Positions 57,127 through 64,000 of a stretch of DNA of 64,000 nucleotides are shown here, one piece after another. This stretch comes from Aquabacter spiritensis (GTDB lineage: Bacteria > Pseudomonadota > Alphaproteobacteria > Rhizobiales > Xanthobacteraceae). The translations under genes and the position numbers were made by a program. The first letter of the stretch is position 1; every line of letters begins with the position of its first letter. The notes beneath the pieces were generated by a model. That model ran no database searches, was not told the origin of the DNA, and saw only the letters and a list, made by a program, of their open reading frames with translations. Location: NCBI RefSeq assembly GCF_004346185.1, contig NZ_SMAI01000013.1:97254-161253 (forward strand). The letters are read 5' to 3'.

Positions 57127-57735
57127 ATGATCGCCCTTATTGCTCCCGCTCCCCGCATCCGGCTCGCGTGCCTGCTGCTGCTCGCGCTCGTCCTCTCCGG
57201 ATGCGGCGTCAACACCATCCCGACCGAGGAGGAGCGAGCGAAGGCGGCGTGGAGCGAGGTCCTGAATCAGTATCAGCGCCGCTCCGATCTCATTCCGAAT
57301 CTCGTGGAGACGGTGAAGGGCTATGCGCAGCAGGAAAAGGACGTCCTGACTTCCGTCGTCGAAGCCCGCGCCAAGGCGACCTCGGTGCGGGTCGACGCTT
57401 CGACTATCACCGACCCGGCCCAGTTCAAGCAGTTTCAGGACAGCCAGGCGCAGCTCTCCGGCGCCCTCGGGCGGCTGATTGCGATTGCCGAAGCCTATCC
57501 AGACCTCAAGTCAAACCAGAACTTCCTCGCCCTCCAATCCCAGATCGAGGGAACGGAAAACCGCATCGCCGTCGCGCGGCGCGATTATATCGAGGCGGTT
57601 CGGGTCTATAACACCGAGCTGCGCACCTTTCCCGGAGCGCTCTGGGCGGCGACGCTCTACCGGGCGGCGCGGCCGATGGAAACTTTCACGATCTCGGAGC
57701 AACAGATGCAGGTGCCGAAGGTCAAGTTCAATTGA
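57127..57735 (+). CDS. lemA: LemA-family lipoprotein
   Basis: A 202-residue LemA protein. The N-terminus carries a lipoprotein signal with lipobox VLSGC (Cys about residue 27). The LemA core is present: WSEVLNQYQRRSDLIPNLVE, VKGYAQQEKDVLTSVVEARA, LSGALGRLIAIAEAYPDLKS and NYIEAVRVYN-like RDYIEAVRVYNTELRTFPGA. The ATG has GGAAGG upstream at 57114. LemA is commonly encoded with TPM-domain proteins, as here (two follow), probably forming an envelope complex. Its biochemical role is not established. Confidence 0.93.
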   Translation: MIALIAPAPRIRLACLLLLALVLSGCGVNTIPTEEERAKAAWSEVLNQYQRRSDLIPNLVETVKGYAQQEKDVLTSVVEARAKATSVRVDASTITDPAQFKQFQDSQAQLSGALGRLIAIAEAYPDLKSNQNFLALQSQIEGTENRIAVARRDYIEAVRVYNTELRTFPGALWAATLYRAARPMETFTISEQQMQVPKVKFN

Positions 57736-57754
57736 CACGGCGGGCGTCTCGGTG

Positions 57755-58549
57755 ATGAGCCGCGCAGCCCACCTCCAGCCCGCTCGGATGCTCGTGCCGG
57801 GCATCTGCCGGATGCTTACGGGGCTGCTGCTCGCCTTTTTTCTAATGGCGCTGCCCCTGCCGGCCCGCGCCGAGCTGACCTTTCCGCCTTTAAGTGGGCG
57901 TGTGGTGGATTCGGCCCATGTGCTCGACTGGCAGACCCTGGTCGAACTTGACCGAAAGCTCGCGGCGCAGGAAGCGAAAGCGAGCGACCAATTCGTCGTC
58001 GCGACTATTCCCTCCTTGCAAGGCACCTCGATCGAGGATTTCGCCAACCGGCTGTTCCGCCACTGGAAGCTCGGGCAGGCGCAGGAGAATAACGGGGTTC
58101 TGCTCCTGGTCGCGCCTGCCGAACGAAAGGTGCGGATCGAAGTCGGCTACGGGCTGGAAGGGATTCTTACGGACGCCGTGTCGGGCACCATCATCCGAAC
58201 CGCCATCGTCCCGGCATTCCGCGACGGCGACATGGCGGGCGGCATCGTCAAGGGCGCCGACGCGATCCTGGACATCCTCAATCTCGATCCGGAGGAGGCG
58301 CGTCGGCGCGCCAGGGCGCTCGTAGACGGTGATGAGTCGGATGACTGGGTCCATTTCCTGATTCTGGCGATCATGATCCTGATCTTCGTCTTCATCATCT
58401 GGCGCGGTGGTGGGCTGCGCGGTGGCGGCGCCGCCGGACCGATCGTTTTCATGCCAGGGTCGGGTGGCCGGGGTGGCGATTCCGGTGGCGGCGGCTTTTC
58501 GGGGGGAGGGGGTTCGTCCGGCGGCGGCGGCGCCTCGGGAGGGTGGTGA
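57755..58549 (+). CDS. TPM-domain membrane protein (YgcG-like)
   Basis: A 264-residue protein with a signal peptide (LLAFFLMALPLPARA) and a TPM domain (TFPPLSGRVVDSAHVLDWQT, NNGVLLLVAPAERKVRIEVG, YGLEGILTDAVSG). One C-terminal membrane helix (FLILAIMILIFVFIIW) and a Gly/Ser-rich tail ending SGGW follow. The architecture matches the YgcG family that accompanies LemA. The start at 57755 is tentative; ATGs at 57788 and 57818 would also leave a signal peptide. It is 19 bases after lemA and one base before the next TPM gene. Confidence 0.9.
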   Translation: MSRAAHLQPARMLVPGICRMLTGLLLAFFLMALPLPARAELTFPPLSGRVVDSAHVLDWQTLVELDRKLAAQEAKASDQFVVATIPSLQGTSIEDFANRLFRHWKLGQAQENNGVLLLVAPAERKVRIEVGYGLEGILTDAVSGTIIRTAIVPAFRDGDMAGGIVKGADAILDILNLDPEEARRRARALVDGDESDDWVHFLILAIMILIFVFIIWRGGGLRGGGAAGPIVFMPGSGGRGGDSGGGGFSGGGGSSGGGGASGGW

Positions 58550-58550
58550 A

Positions 58551-59201
58551 ATGGCGCATGTTCCTCCTCTGACGCCGGACGAGCATCGGCGGATCGCCGA
58601 CGCGGTCGCGGCGGCGGAAGCCAAGACCTCAGCCGAGATTCGCGTCGCGCTCGTCGAAGCCCCGCTTGTGACCCACGCCTATCATCCTGTGCTCTGGGCC
58701 GCTTTGGGGGCTCTGGTGCTGCCGTGGCCGGCGATCGCCGTCTTTCCGATCGAGCCACTGCGGCTTCTGGCGGTGCAGGCGGCGGCGTTCGTCCTGTTCT
58801 GGGGTGGACTCGCGCTCCCCCCGGTGTCCCGCCGCCTGGTGCCGATGCGCGAGCGCCGCGCAGCCGCGCGGGCGATGGTGCGTCAATTGTTCGTCGGCCA
58901 CGGCATGCACGGGACGGAGGGGCGGAGCGGGCTCCTCATCCTGGTGGCATCACGCGACCGCATCGTCGAGATACTGGCCGACGCCAATGCCGATGCGGCG
59001 CTCGGCGCCGCGGCCTGGGCGGAGGTCTGCCGCACCGTGACGGCGCCGGCCGCCGAGGGCCGGCTCGCCGACGGCATCGTCGCCGCCGTCGCCCGCGCCG
59101 GCGACCTCCTGTCCGGCCCGCTGCCCGCGCGTTCGGGCGACCGCAACGAACTGCCGAACGCGCCGATCACGCTCGGCGGCGAGGCAGGGGGCGGGGATTA
59201 A
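58551..59201 (+). CDS. Second TPM-domain membrane protein
   Basis: A 216-residue protein. It begins [20 protein letters not shown] with the family [12 protein letters not shown] strand. Two hydrophobic helices follow in the middle (about 45-90), then [38 protein letters not shown] and the C-terminal helix. This is the pattern of the second TPM protein in lemA-TPM-TPM operons. GAGGG lies before the ATG, which is one base past the previous stop. Function is unknown beyond the association with LemA. Confidence 0.88.
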   Translation: MAHVPPLTPDEHRRIADAVAAAEAKTSAEIRVALVEAPLVTHAYHPVLWAALGALVLPWPAIAVFPIEPLRLLAVQAAAFVLFWGGLALPPVSRRLVPMRERRAAARAMVRQLFVGHGMHGTEGRSGLLILVASRDRIVEILADANADAALGAAAWAEVCRTVTAPAAEGRLADGIVAAVARAGDLLSGPLPARSGDRNELPNAPITLGGEAGGGD

Positions 59202-59320
59202 GCGAGGTTGGCTGTCCGGTTGATTCTGATGCCGGGGCGCCTTTCCAAGGCTCGGCCGCGGCCCTAGATTGCCCGGCGCGAAGCCCCCCGAAGCGGGGCG
59301 TCGAAATCAGGGGTTATCTC

Positions 59321-60304
59321 ATGACCAAGCCCGCCGTTCGTGTCGCCGTCACCGGCGCCGCCGGTCAGATCTGTTACTCGCTGCTGTTTCGCATCGCCAA
59401 TGGCGATCTCTACGGCAAGGATCAGCCGGTCATCCTCCAGCTTCTCGATCTGCCCCAGGCCCAGGCCGCCGTGGGCGGCGTCGTGATGGAGCTCGAGGAT
59501 TGCGCGTTCCCGAATCTCGCCGGCGTCGTGGTCACGGATGACCCGAAAGTGGCGTTCCGCGATATCGACGCGGCCTTCTTGGTCGGCGCCCGCCCACGGT
59601 CCAAGGGCATGGAGCGCGCCGATCTGCTGCTCGCAAACGCCGAGATTTTCAAGGTGCAGGGCGGGGCGCTCAACGAAGTCGCGAAGCGCGACGTGAAGGT
59701 GCTGGTGGTCGGCAACCCGGCGAATACCAACGCTTATATCACCCGCAAATGCGCGCCGGATCTGCCGGCGTCGAACATCACTGCGATGCTGCGTCTCGAC
59801 CACAATCGCGCCTTGTCGCAGCTGGCCGCCAAGGCCGGCGTCTCCTCGGCGGACATCGAAAAGATGGCCGTGTGGGGCAACCATTCCCCCACCATGTATG
59901 CCGATTACCGCTTCGCGACGGTCAAGGGGACGCCCCTTCCGGACCTCATCAATGACGAAGCCTGGTATCGCGACGTCCTCATCCCGAAGGTCGGCAAGCG
60001 CGGCGCAGCCGTCATCGAGGCGCGCGGGCTGTCCTCGGCGGCCTCCGCAGCCAATGCCGCCATCGATCACATGCATGACTGGATCCATGGGACGAATGGC
60101 GGCTGGGTCTCCATGGGCGTGCCGTCGGATGGTTCCTATGGGATCCCCGAAGAGATCGTGTACGGCATGCCGGTGGTGTGCGCCAATGGCGCCTACGAAG
60201 TCGTGGCGGGGCTTCCCGTTGACGACTTCTCTCGCACCATGATGGACAAGACCCTGAAGGAACTGCTCGACGAGCGGGATGGCGTGAAGGCCATCGTCGG
60301 CTGA
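59321..60304 (+). CDS. mdh: Malate dehydrogenase, cytosolic-type clade
   Basis: A 327-residue NAD-dependent malate dehydrogenase for the TCA cycle. The nucleotide fold starts [18 protein letters not shown]. Substrate arginines lie in [15 protein letters not shown], with Asp160 in LRLDHNRA and His188 in [12 protein letters not shown]. The sequence belongs to the longer group seen in Burkholderia, actinobacteria and the eukaryotic cytosol, not the LDH-like MDH of about 320 residues usual in alphaproteobacteria. It stands alone between the TPM genes and a strong terminator, with no sucCD beside it. Confidence 0.95.
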   Translation: MTKPAVRVAVTGAAGQICYSLLFRIANGDLYGKDQPVILQLLDLPQAQAAVGGVVMELEDCAFPNLAGVVVTDDPKVAFRDIDAAFLVGARPRSKGMERADLLLANAEIFKVQGGALNEVAKRDVKVLVVGNPANTNAYITRKCAPDLPASNITAMLRLDHNRALSQLAAKAGVSSADIEKMAVWGNHSPTMYADYRFATVKGTPLPDLINDEAWYRDVLIPKVGKRGAAVIEARGLSSAASAANAAIDHMHDWIHGTNGGWVSMGVPSDGSYGIPEEIVYGMPVVCANGAYEVVAGLPVDDFSRTMMDKTLKELLDERDGVKAIVG

Positions 60305-60311
60305 GTCGCCT

Positions 60312-60343
60312 GCGGGTCCGCCGCTCCGGCGGACCCGCATTTT
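60312..60343 (+). terminator. Rho-independent terminator behind mdh
   Basis: Perfect 12-base arms GCGGGTCCGCCG / CGGCGGACCCGC (60312-60323 and 60327-60338) flank a three-base loop and are followed by ATTTT. They begin eight bases after the mdh stop. Confidence 0.88.
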
Positions 60344-60897
60344 CGAGCCGTTGTGCCCATGTCTATGCCACCAAGGTTGCCGATTACGCGGCGCGGCCGG
60401 GCCCTTTATCGCGGTCTTGGCGCCCGTCTTGGCCGATTTCGCCCATAAAGCCGGCCAAACACGTTTGTGAGGGCCTAATCCAGACATCGCCGACCGGAGA
60501 TACTTGACGATCGGCGACTCTCCGGCTAGAAGCAGCCCACTTCGCGGCAGGCGGTCGGTGCCTCCAGCGATCGGTGCGGCATTCCCGGAAAGCCGGGCGC
60601 CCCGATCGGAACACCGAAACGCTGCCAGGAACAGCACTGTGAAAGCATGGGTGCACGATCGCGGCGCCGGCTCCGAAAGGGGCGGAGCGGCGTGATCCTC
60701 TGTCGCGAACGAGGCGCTTGCGTTGCCACGGCAATGCTGCGCGCCCGACCGTTCCTGGACCGTCGAAGGGCTAATGCCTTTCGGCGCGATGACTGTTTCG
60801 TGGCGGCCGATCGGGCTGCCGATGAGCGGCGGTCCCTCGGGGCCGCGTAAATTCAAGAATGCGGCGCAAGCCGCAGGTCAGGACGAGGCGAAGGCGT
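60344..60897. other. Leader region of the str operon, no gene
   Basis: These 554 bases hold no supportable coding region. They contain the probable str promoter at 60504-60532 and, nearer rpsL, an 8-base hairpin CGAAGGGC-TAAT-GCCTTTCG at 60764-60783 (one G-U pair). The implied 5' leader of about 360 bases is long and could carry regulation, but nothing further is recognisable. Confidence 0.6.
60504..60532 (+). promoter_or_regulatory. Probable sigma-70 promoter of the str operon
   Basis: TTGACG (60504-60509) matches the -35 consensus at five of six positions. The spacer is exactly 17 bases. TAGAAG (60527-60532) matches the -10 at four of six. It is the best promoter-like pair in the gap and points toward rpsL. 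Confidence 0.5.
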
Positions 60898-61269
60898 ATG
60901 CCGACGATCAACCAGCTGATCCGGAAGCCGCGGGAAGCGCAGAAGGCGCGCGACAAGGCTCCCGCTCTGCAGTCGAGCCCGCAAAAGCGCGGCGTGTGCA
61001 CCCGCGTCTACACCACGACCCCAAAGAAGCCGAACTCGGCGCTCCGGAAGGTTGCGAAGGTGCGGCTGACGAACAGCTACGAAGTTATCGGCTATATCCC
61101 GGGCGAGGGTCACAACCTCCAGGAGCATTCCGTGGTGATGATCCGCGGCGGCCGTGTGAAGGACCTTCCGGGTGTGCGTTATCACATTCTGCGCGGCGTC
61201 CTGGATACCCAGGGCGTGAAGAACCGCAAGCAGCGTCGATCCAAATACGGCGCGAAGCGGCCGAAGTGA
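60898..61269 (+). CDS. rpsL: Ribosomal protein uS12
   Basis: A 123-residue uS12 of the 30S decoding centre. It begins [12 protein letters not shown], and the invariant loops [15 protein letters not shown] and [10 protein letters not shown] are intact. Lys43 and Lys88, the positions where streptomycin-resistance changes arise, are both wild type. ATG 60898 is chosen; 13 extra upstream codons do not match the family. It heads the str operon, with rpsG 17 bases behind. Confidence 0.99.
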   Translation: MPTINQLIRKPREAQKARDKAPALQSSPQKRGVCTRVYTTTPKKPNSALRKVAKVRLTNSYEVIGYIPGEGHNLQEHSVVMIRGGRVKDLPGVRYHILRGVLDTQGVKNRKQRRSKYGAKRPK

Positions 61270-61286
61270 TCTGAGGAGATAAGAGC

Positions 61287-61757
61287 ATGTCTCGTCGTCA
61301 TCGGGCCGAGCGCCGCGAAGTCATCCCGGATGCCAAGTATGGCAACCTCACCCTCAGCCGCTTCATGAACTCCGTCATGCGTGACGGAAAGAAGTCGGTC
61401 GCGGAGTCGATCGTTTATGGCGCCCTCGACACGGTCGAGGCGAAAGCCAAGCACGACCCCGTCGAGGTCTTCATCCAAGCGCTCGAAAACGTCGCTCCGG
61501 CGGTGGAAGTGCGCTCGCGGCGCGTCGGCGGTGCCACCTATCAGGTGCCCGTGGAAGTGCGCACCGAGCGTCGCCAGACGCTGGCCATCCGTTGGCTGAT
61601 CGCTTCGGCCAGGGCCCGCAACGAGAAGACCATGGTGGAGCGCCTTTCCGCCGAGCTTCTCGACGCGGCGAACAACCGTGGAAACGCGGTGAAGAAGCGC
61701 GAAGACACGCACCGGATGGCGGAAGCCAATCGTGCCTTCTCTCATTATCGCTGGTGA
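61287..61757 (+). CDS. rpsG: Ribosomal protein uS7
   Basis: A 156-residue uS7, an assembly-initiating protein of the 30S head. It starts [20 protein letters not shown], with the family blocks [20 protein letters not shown] and [25 protein letters not shown] precedes the ATG. It is 18 bases before fusA. The short spacer to rpsL leaves little room for the S7-repressor structure known in E. coli. Confidence 0.99.
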   Translation: MSRRHRAERREVIPDAKYGNLTLSRFMNSVMRDGKKSVAESIVYGALDTVEAKAKHDPVEVFIQALENVAPAVEVRSRRVGGATYQVPVEVRTERRQTLAIRWLIASARARNEKTMVERLSAELLDAANNRGNAVKKREDTHRMAEANRAFSHYRW

Positions 61758-61775
61758 TCGGAGAGGATTGAAGCC

Positions 61776-63851
61776 ATGCCCCGCACCCACGCGATCGATG
61801 ACTACCGTAACTTCGGCATCATGGCCCACATTGATGCGGGCAAGACGACGACGACGGAACGCATCCTCTATTATACCGGCAAGAGCCATAAGATCGGCGA
61901 AGTCCATGATGGCGCTGCCACCATGGATTGGATGACGCAGGAGCAGGAGCGTGGCATCACGATCACCTCCGCTGCGACCACCGCCTTTTGGAACGGCAAG
62001 CGCCTGAACATCATCGACACGCCGGGGCACGTCGACTTCACCATCGAAGTCGAACGGTCGCTCCGCGTGCTCGACGGTGCGGTCTGCGTGCTCGACGGCA
62101 ACCAGGGCGTCGAGCCCCAGACCGAGACGGTTTGGCGCCAGGCGGACAAGTACAACGTGCCCCGCATCGTGTTCGTCAACAAGATGGACAAGACCGGCGC
62201 CGATTTCTATCGCTGCGTCGAGATGATCATCGACCGCGTGGCGGGCAACCCGGTCTGCTGCCAGTTGCCGATCGGGTCCGAGAACAATTTCAAGGGCATC
62301 ATCGATCTCGTCCGCATGAAGGCGGTCGTTTGGGAAGATGAAGCGCTCGGCGCGAAGTTCCACGACGAGGAGATCCCGGCCGATCTCGCCGACAAGGCTG
62401 CCGAATATCGCGGCAAGCTGGTCGAAGCGGCGGTCGAGCTCGACGACGAGGCGCTGTCCAATTATCTGGACGGTGTCGAGCCCGACGTGGAGACGCTGAA
62501 GAAGCTGATCCGCAAGGCGGTCGTCACCCGCAAGTTCAATCCGGTCTTCTGCGGTTCGGCGTTCAAGAACAAGGGTGTTCAGCCTTTGCTCGACGCGGTC
62601 GTGGATTATCTGCCGAGCCCGATCGATCGTGGTGCGATCAAGGGCATCGACTTCAAGACCGAGGAAGACACCGTTCGCAACCCTTCGGACTCCGAGCCGC
62701 TGTCGCTGCTCGCGTTCAAGATCATGGACGACCCCTTCGTCGGCACCATCACCTTCTGCCGCCTTTATTCGGGCGTCATCGAGACCGGCATGGGCCTGCT
62801 CAACTCCACCCGCGACAAGCGTGAGCGCGTCGGGCGGATGCTGTTGATGCACGCCAACAACCGGGAAGACATCAAGGAAGCGTACGCCGGCGACATCGTC
62901 GCTCTGGCGGGCCTGAAGGATGTGCGCACCGGTGATACGCTGTGCGATACCAACAAGCCCGTCATCCTCGAGAAGATGGAATTCCCCGAGCCGGTGATCG
63001 AGATCGCGATCGAGCCCAAGTCCAAAGCGGACCAGGAAAAGCTCGGCATCGCCCTCTCCAAGCTGGCGGCCGAGGATCCGTCCTTCCGGGTGTCCACCGA
63101 TTTCGAGAGCGGCCAGACCATCCTGAAGGGGATGGGCGAGCTGCACCTCGACATCAAGGTCGACATCCTGCGGCGCACCTACAAGGTGGACGCGAACATC
63201 GGCGCCCCCCAGGTCGCCTATCGCGAGACCATCACGAAGCGGACCGAGATCGACTACACCCACAAGAAGCAGACCGGCGGGACCGGGCAGTTCGCGCGGG
63301 TGAAGTTCGTGGTCGAGCCGAACGAAGTCGGCAAGGGCTTCTTGTTCGAGAGCGCGATCGTCGGCGGCGCGGTGCCGAAGGAATATATCCCCGGCGTCAA
63401 TAAGGGTCTCGAAAGCGTGCTGGGTGCGGGCGTGCTCGCGGGCTTCCCGGTCGTGGACGTCAAGGTCCAGCTGATCGACGGTGCCTATCACGAGGTGGAT
63501 TCGTCCGCCCTCGCGTTCGAAATCGCCTCCCGTGCGGCCTTCCGCGAAGCCCTGCAGAAGGGCAGCCCGGTGCTGCTCGAGCCGATCATGAAGGTCGAAG
63601 TGGTGACGCCGGAAGACTATACCGGCTCGGTCATCGGCGATCTGAATTCCCGGCGCGGTCAGATCCAGGGCCAGGACATGCGCGGCAATGCGAACGTCAT
63701 CAATGCGATGGTGCCGCTGGCCAACATGTTCGGCTACGTGAACACCCTGCGTTCCTTCAGCCAGGGCCGCGCCACTTTCACCATGCAGTTCGACCATTAC
63801 GAACAAGTGCCGTCGAACGTCGCTCAGGAGGTTCAGGCGAAATACGCCTGA
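61776..63851 (+). CDS. fusA: Elongation factor G
   Basis: A 691-residue translocation GTPase. G motifs: [15 protein letters not shown] (G1), [14 protein letters not shown] (G2), [20 protein letters not shown] (G3), [10 protein letters not shown] (G4) and [16 protein letters not shown] (G5 region). Domains II-V follow in standard order and length. The ATG has GGAGAGGA upstream. Third gene of the str operon. Confidence 0.99.
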   Translation: MPRTHAIDDYRNFGIMAHIDAGKTTTTERILYYTGKSHKIGEVHDGAATMDWMTQEQERGITITSAATTAFWNGKRLNIIDTPGHVDFTIEVERSLRVLDGAVCVLDGNQGVEPQTETVWRQADKYNVPRIVFVNKMDKTGADFYRCVEMIIDRVAGNPVCCQLPIGSENNFKGIIDLVRMKAVVWEDEALGAKFHDEEIPADLADKAAEYRGKLVEAAVELDDEALSNYLDGVEPDVETLKKLIRKAVVTRKFNPVFCGSAFKNKGVQPLLDAVVDYLPSPIDRGAIKGIDFKTEEDTVRNPSDSEPLSLLAFKIMDDPFVGTITFCRLYSGVIETGMGLLNSTRDKRERVGRMLLMHANNREDIKEAYAGDIVALAGLKDVRTGDTLCDTNKPVILEKMEFPEPVIEIAIEPKSKADQEKLGIALSKLAAEDPSFRVSTDFESGQTILKGMGELHLDIKVDILRRTYKVDANIGAPQVAYRETITKRTEIDYTHKKQTGGTGQFARVKFVVEPNEVGKGFLFESAIVGGAVPKEYIPGVNKGLESVLGAGVLAGFPVVDVKVQLIDGAYHEVDSSALAFEIASRAAFREALQKGSPVLLEPIMKVEVVTPEDYTGSVIGDLNSRRGQIQGQDMRGNANVINAMVPLANMFGYVNTLRSFSQGRATFTMQFDHYEQVPSNVAQEVQAKYA

Positions 63852-63905
63852 ACCGCCAACTGAACCCCGCAATGGAATTGCCAGCGAGACCCAACGGAGA
63901 GTCCC

Positions 63906-64000
63906 ATGGCCAAAGTCAAATTTGAGCGCAACAAGCCGCACTGCAACATCGGGACCATCGGTCACGTGGACCATGGCAAGACGTCTTTGACGGCAGCGAT
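63906..64000 (+). CDS. tuf: Elongation factor Tu, 5' part only
   Basis: The first 31 codons of EF-Tu: [20 protein letters not shown] followed by the P-loop [13 protein letters not shown]. The gene runs off the window end. ACGGAGAG lies before the ATG. The position, 54 bases after fusA, is that of tuf in the str operon. Confidence 0.97.
   Translation, partial: MAKVKFERNKPHCNIGTIGHVDHGKTSLTAA

Noticed and set aside
61182..63974. A 930-codon minus-strand frame opposite fusA and rpsG
   Set aside because: It is antisense to two universally conserved genes; the long frame reflects codon bias.

Overview
The window is a high-GC alphaproteobacterial chromosome segment, most likely Hyphomicrobiales (Rhizobiales). 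The evidence is the syntenic block pcm-tolC-popZ-valS, a PopZ pole organiser, an ExoR-type Sel1-repeat regulator, the fumC / DUF4169 / ribbon-helix-helix group, and the hflK-hflC-DUF2065-degP order. The genus cannot be named from sequence reading alone.

Layout. 0-14 kb is housekeeping: tRNA-Asn, an MsbA-like ABC exporter, tRNA-Cys, a secreted two-repeat protein, pcm, tolC, popZ, valS, a chromate transporter, exoR, and thiC with a TPP riboswitch. 14.2-45.5 kb is a large, almost entirely minus-strand type VI secretion (T6SS) locus. 45.6-49.8 kb holds thyA, msrQ, a Ser/Thr kinase that probably belongs to the T6SS control circuit, and miaA. 49.8-60.3 kb is serB, degP, hflC, hflK, small conserved genes, fumC, lemA, two TPM-domain genes and mdh. 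60.5-64 kb is the start of the str operon (rpsL, rpsG, fusA, tuf; tuf is cut by the window end).

The T6SS set looks complete. It has the sheath (tssB, tssC and a second tssC-like gene), baseplate (tssE, F, G, K), membrane complex (tssJ, L, M), recycling ATPase (clpV), tube (two hcp genes with identical proteins), spike (vgrG, PAAR) and cap/assembly factors (tssA, tagJ). A phospho-control module is also present: an FHA protein, a PP2C phosphatase, a cytosolic Ser/Thr kinase and a ParA-like ATPase. No TagF-like gene was recognised. Two SAM-methyltransferase genes are embedded in or attached to the locus.

The most interesting element is a 661-residue protein of unknown family (35904-37889). It is clearly AT-richer than everything around it and lies between the two hcp copies, which differ by only four silent bases. 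It is a candidate new Hcp-associated effector. No immunity gene is visible beside it, and the cassette could in principle be lost by recombination between the hcp repeats. Each hcp is followed by a hairpin that would let tube protein be made in excess of the genes behind it. exoR, whose product controls T6SS through ChvG/ChvI in Agrobacterium, lies a few kb from the locus.
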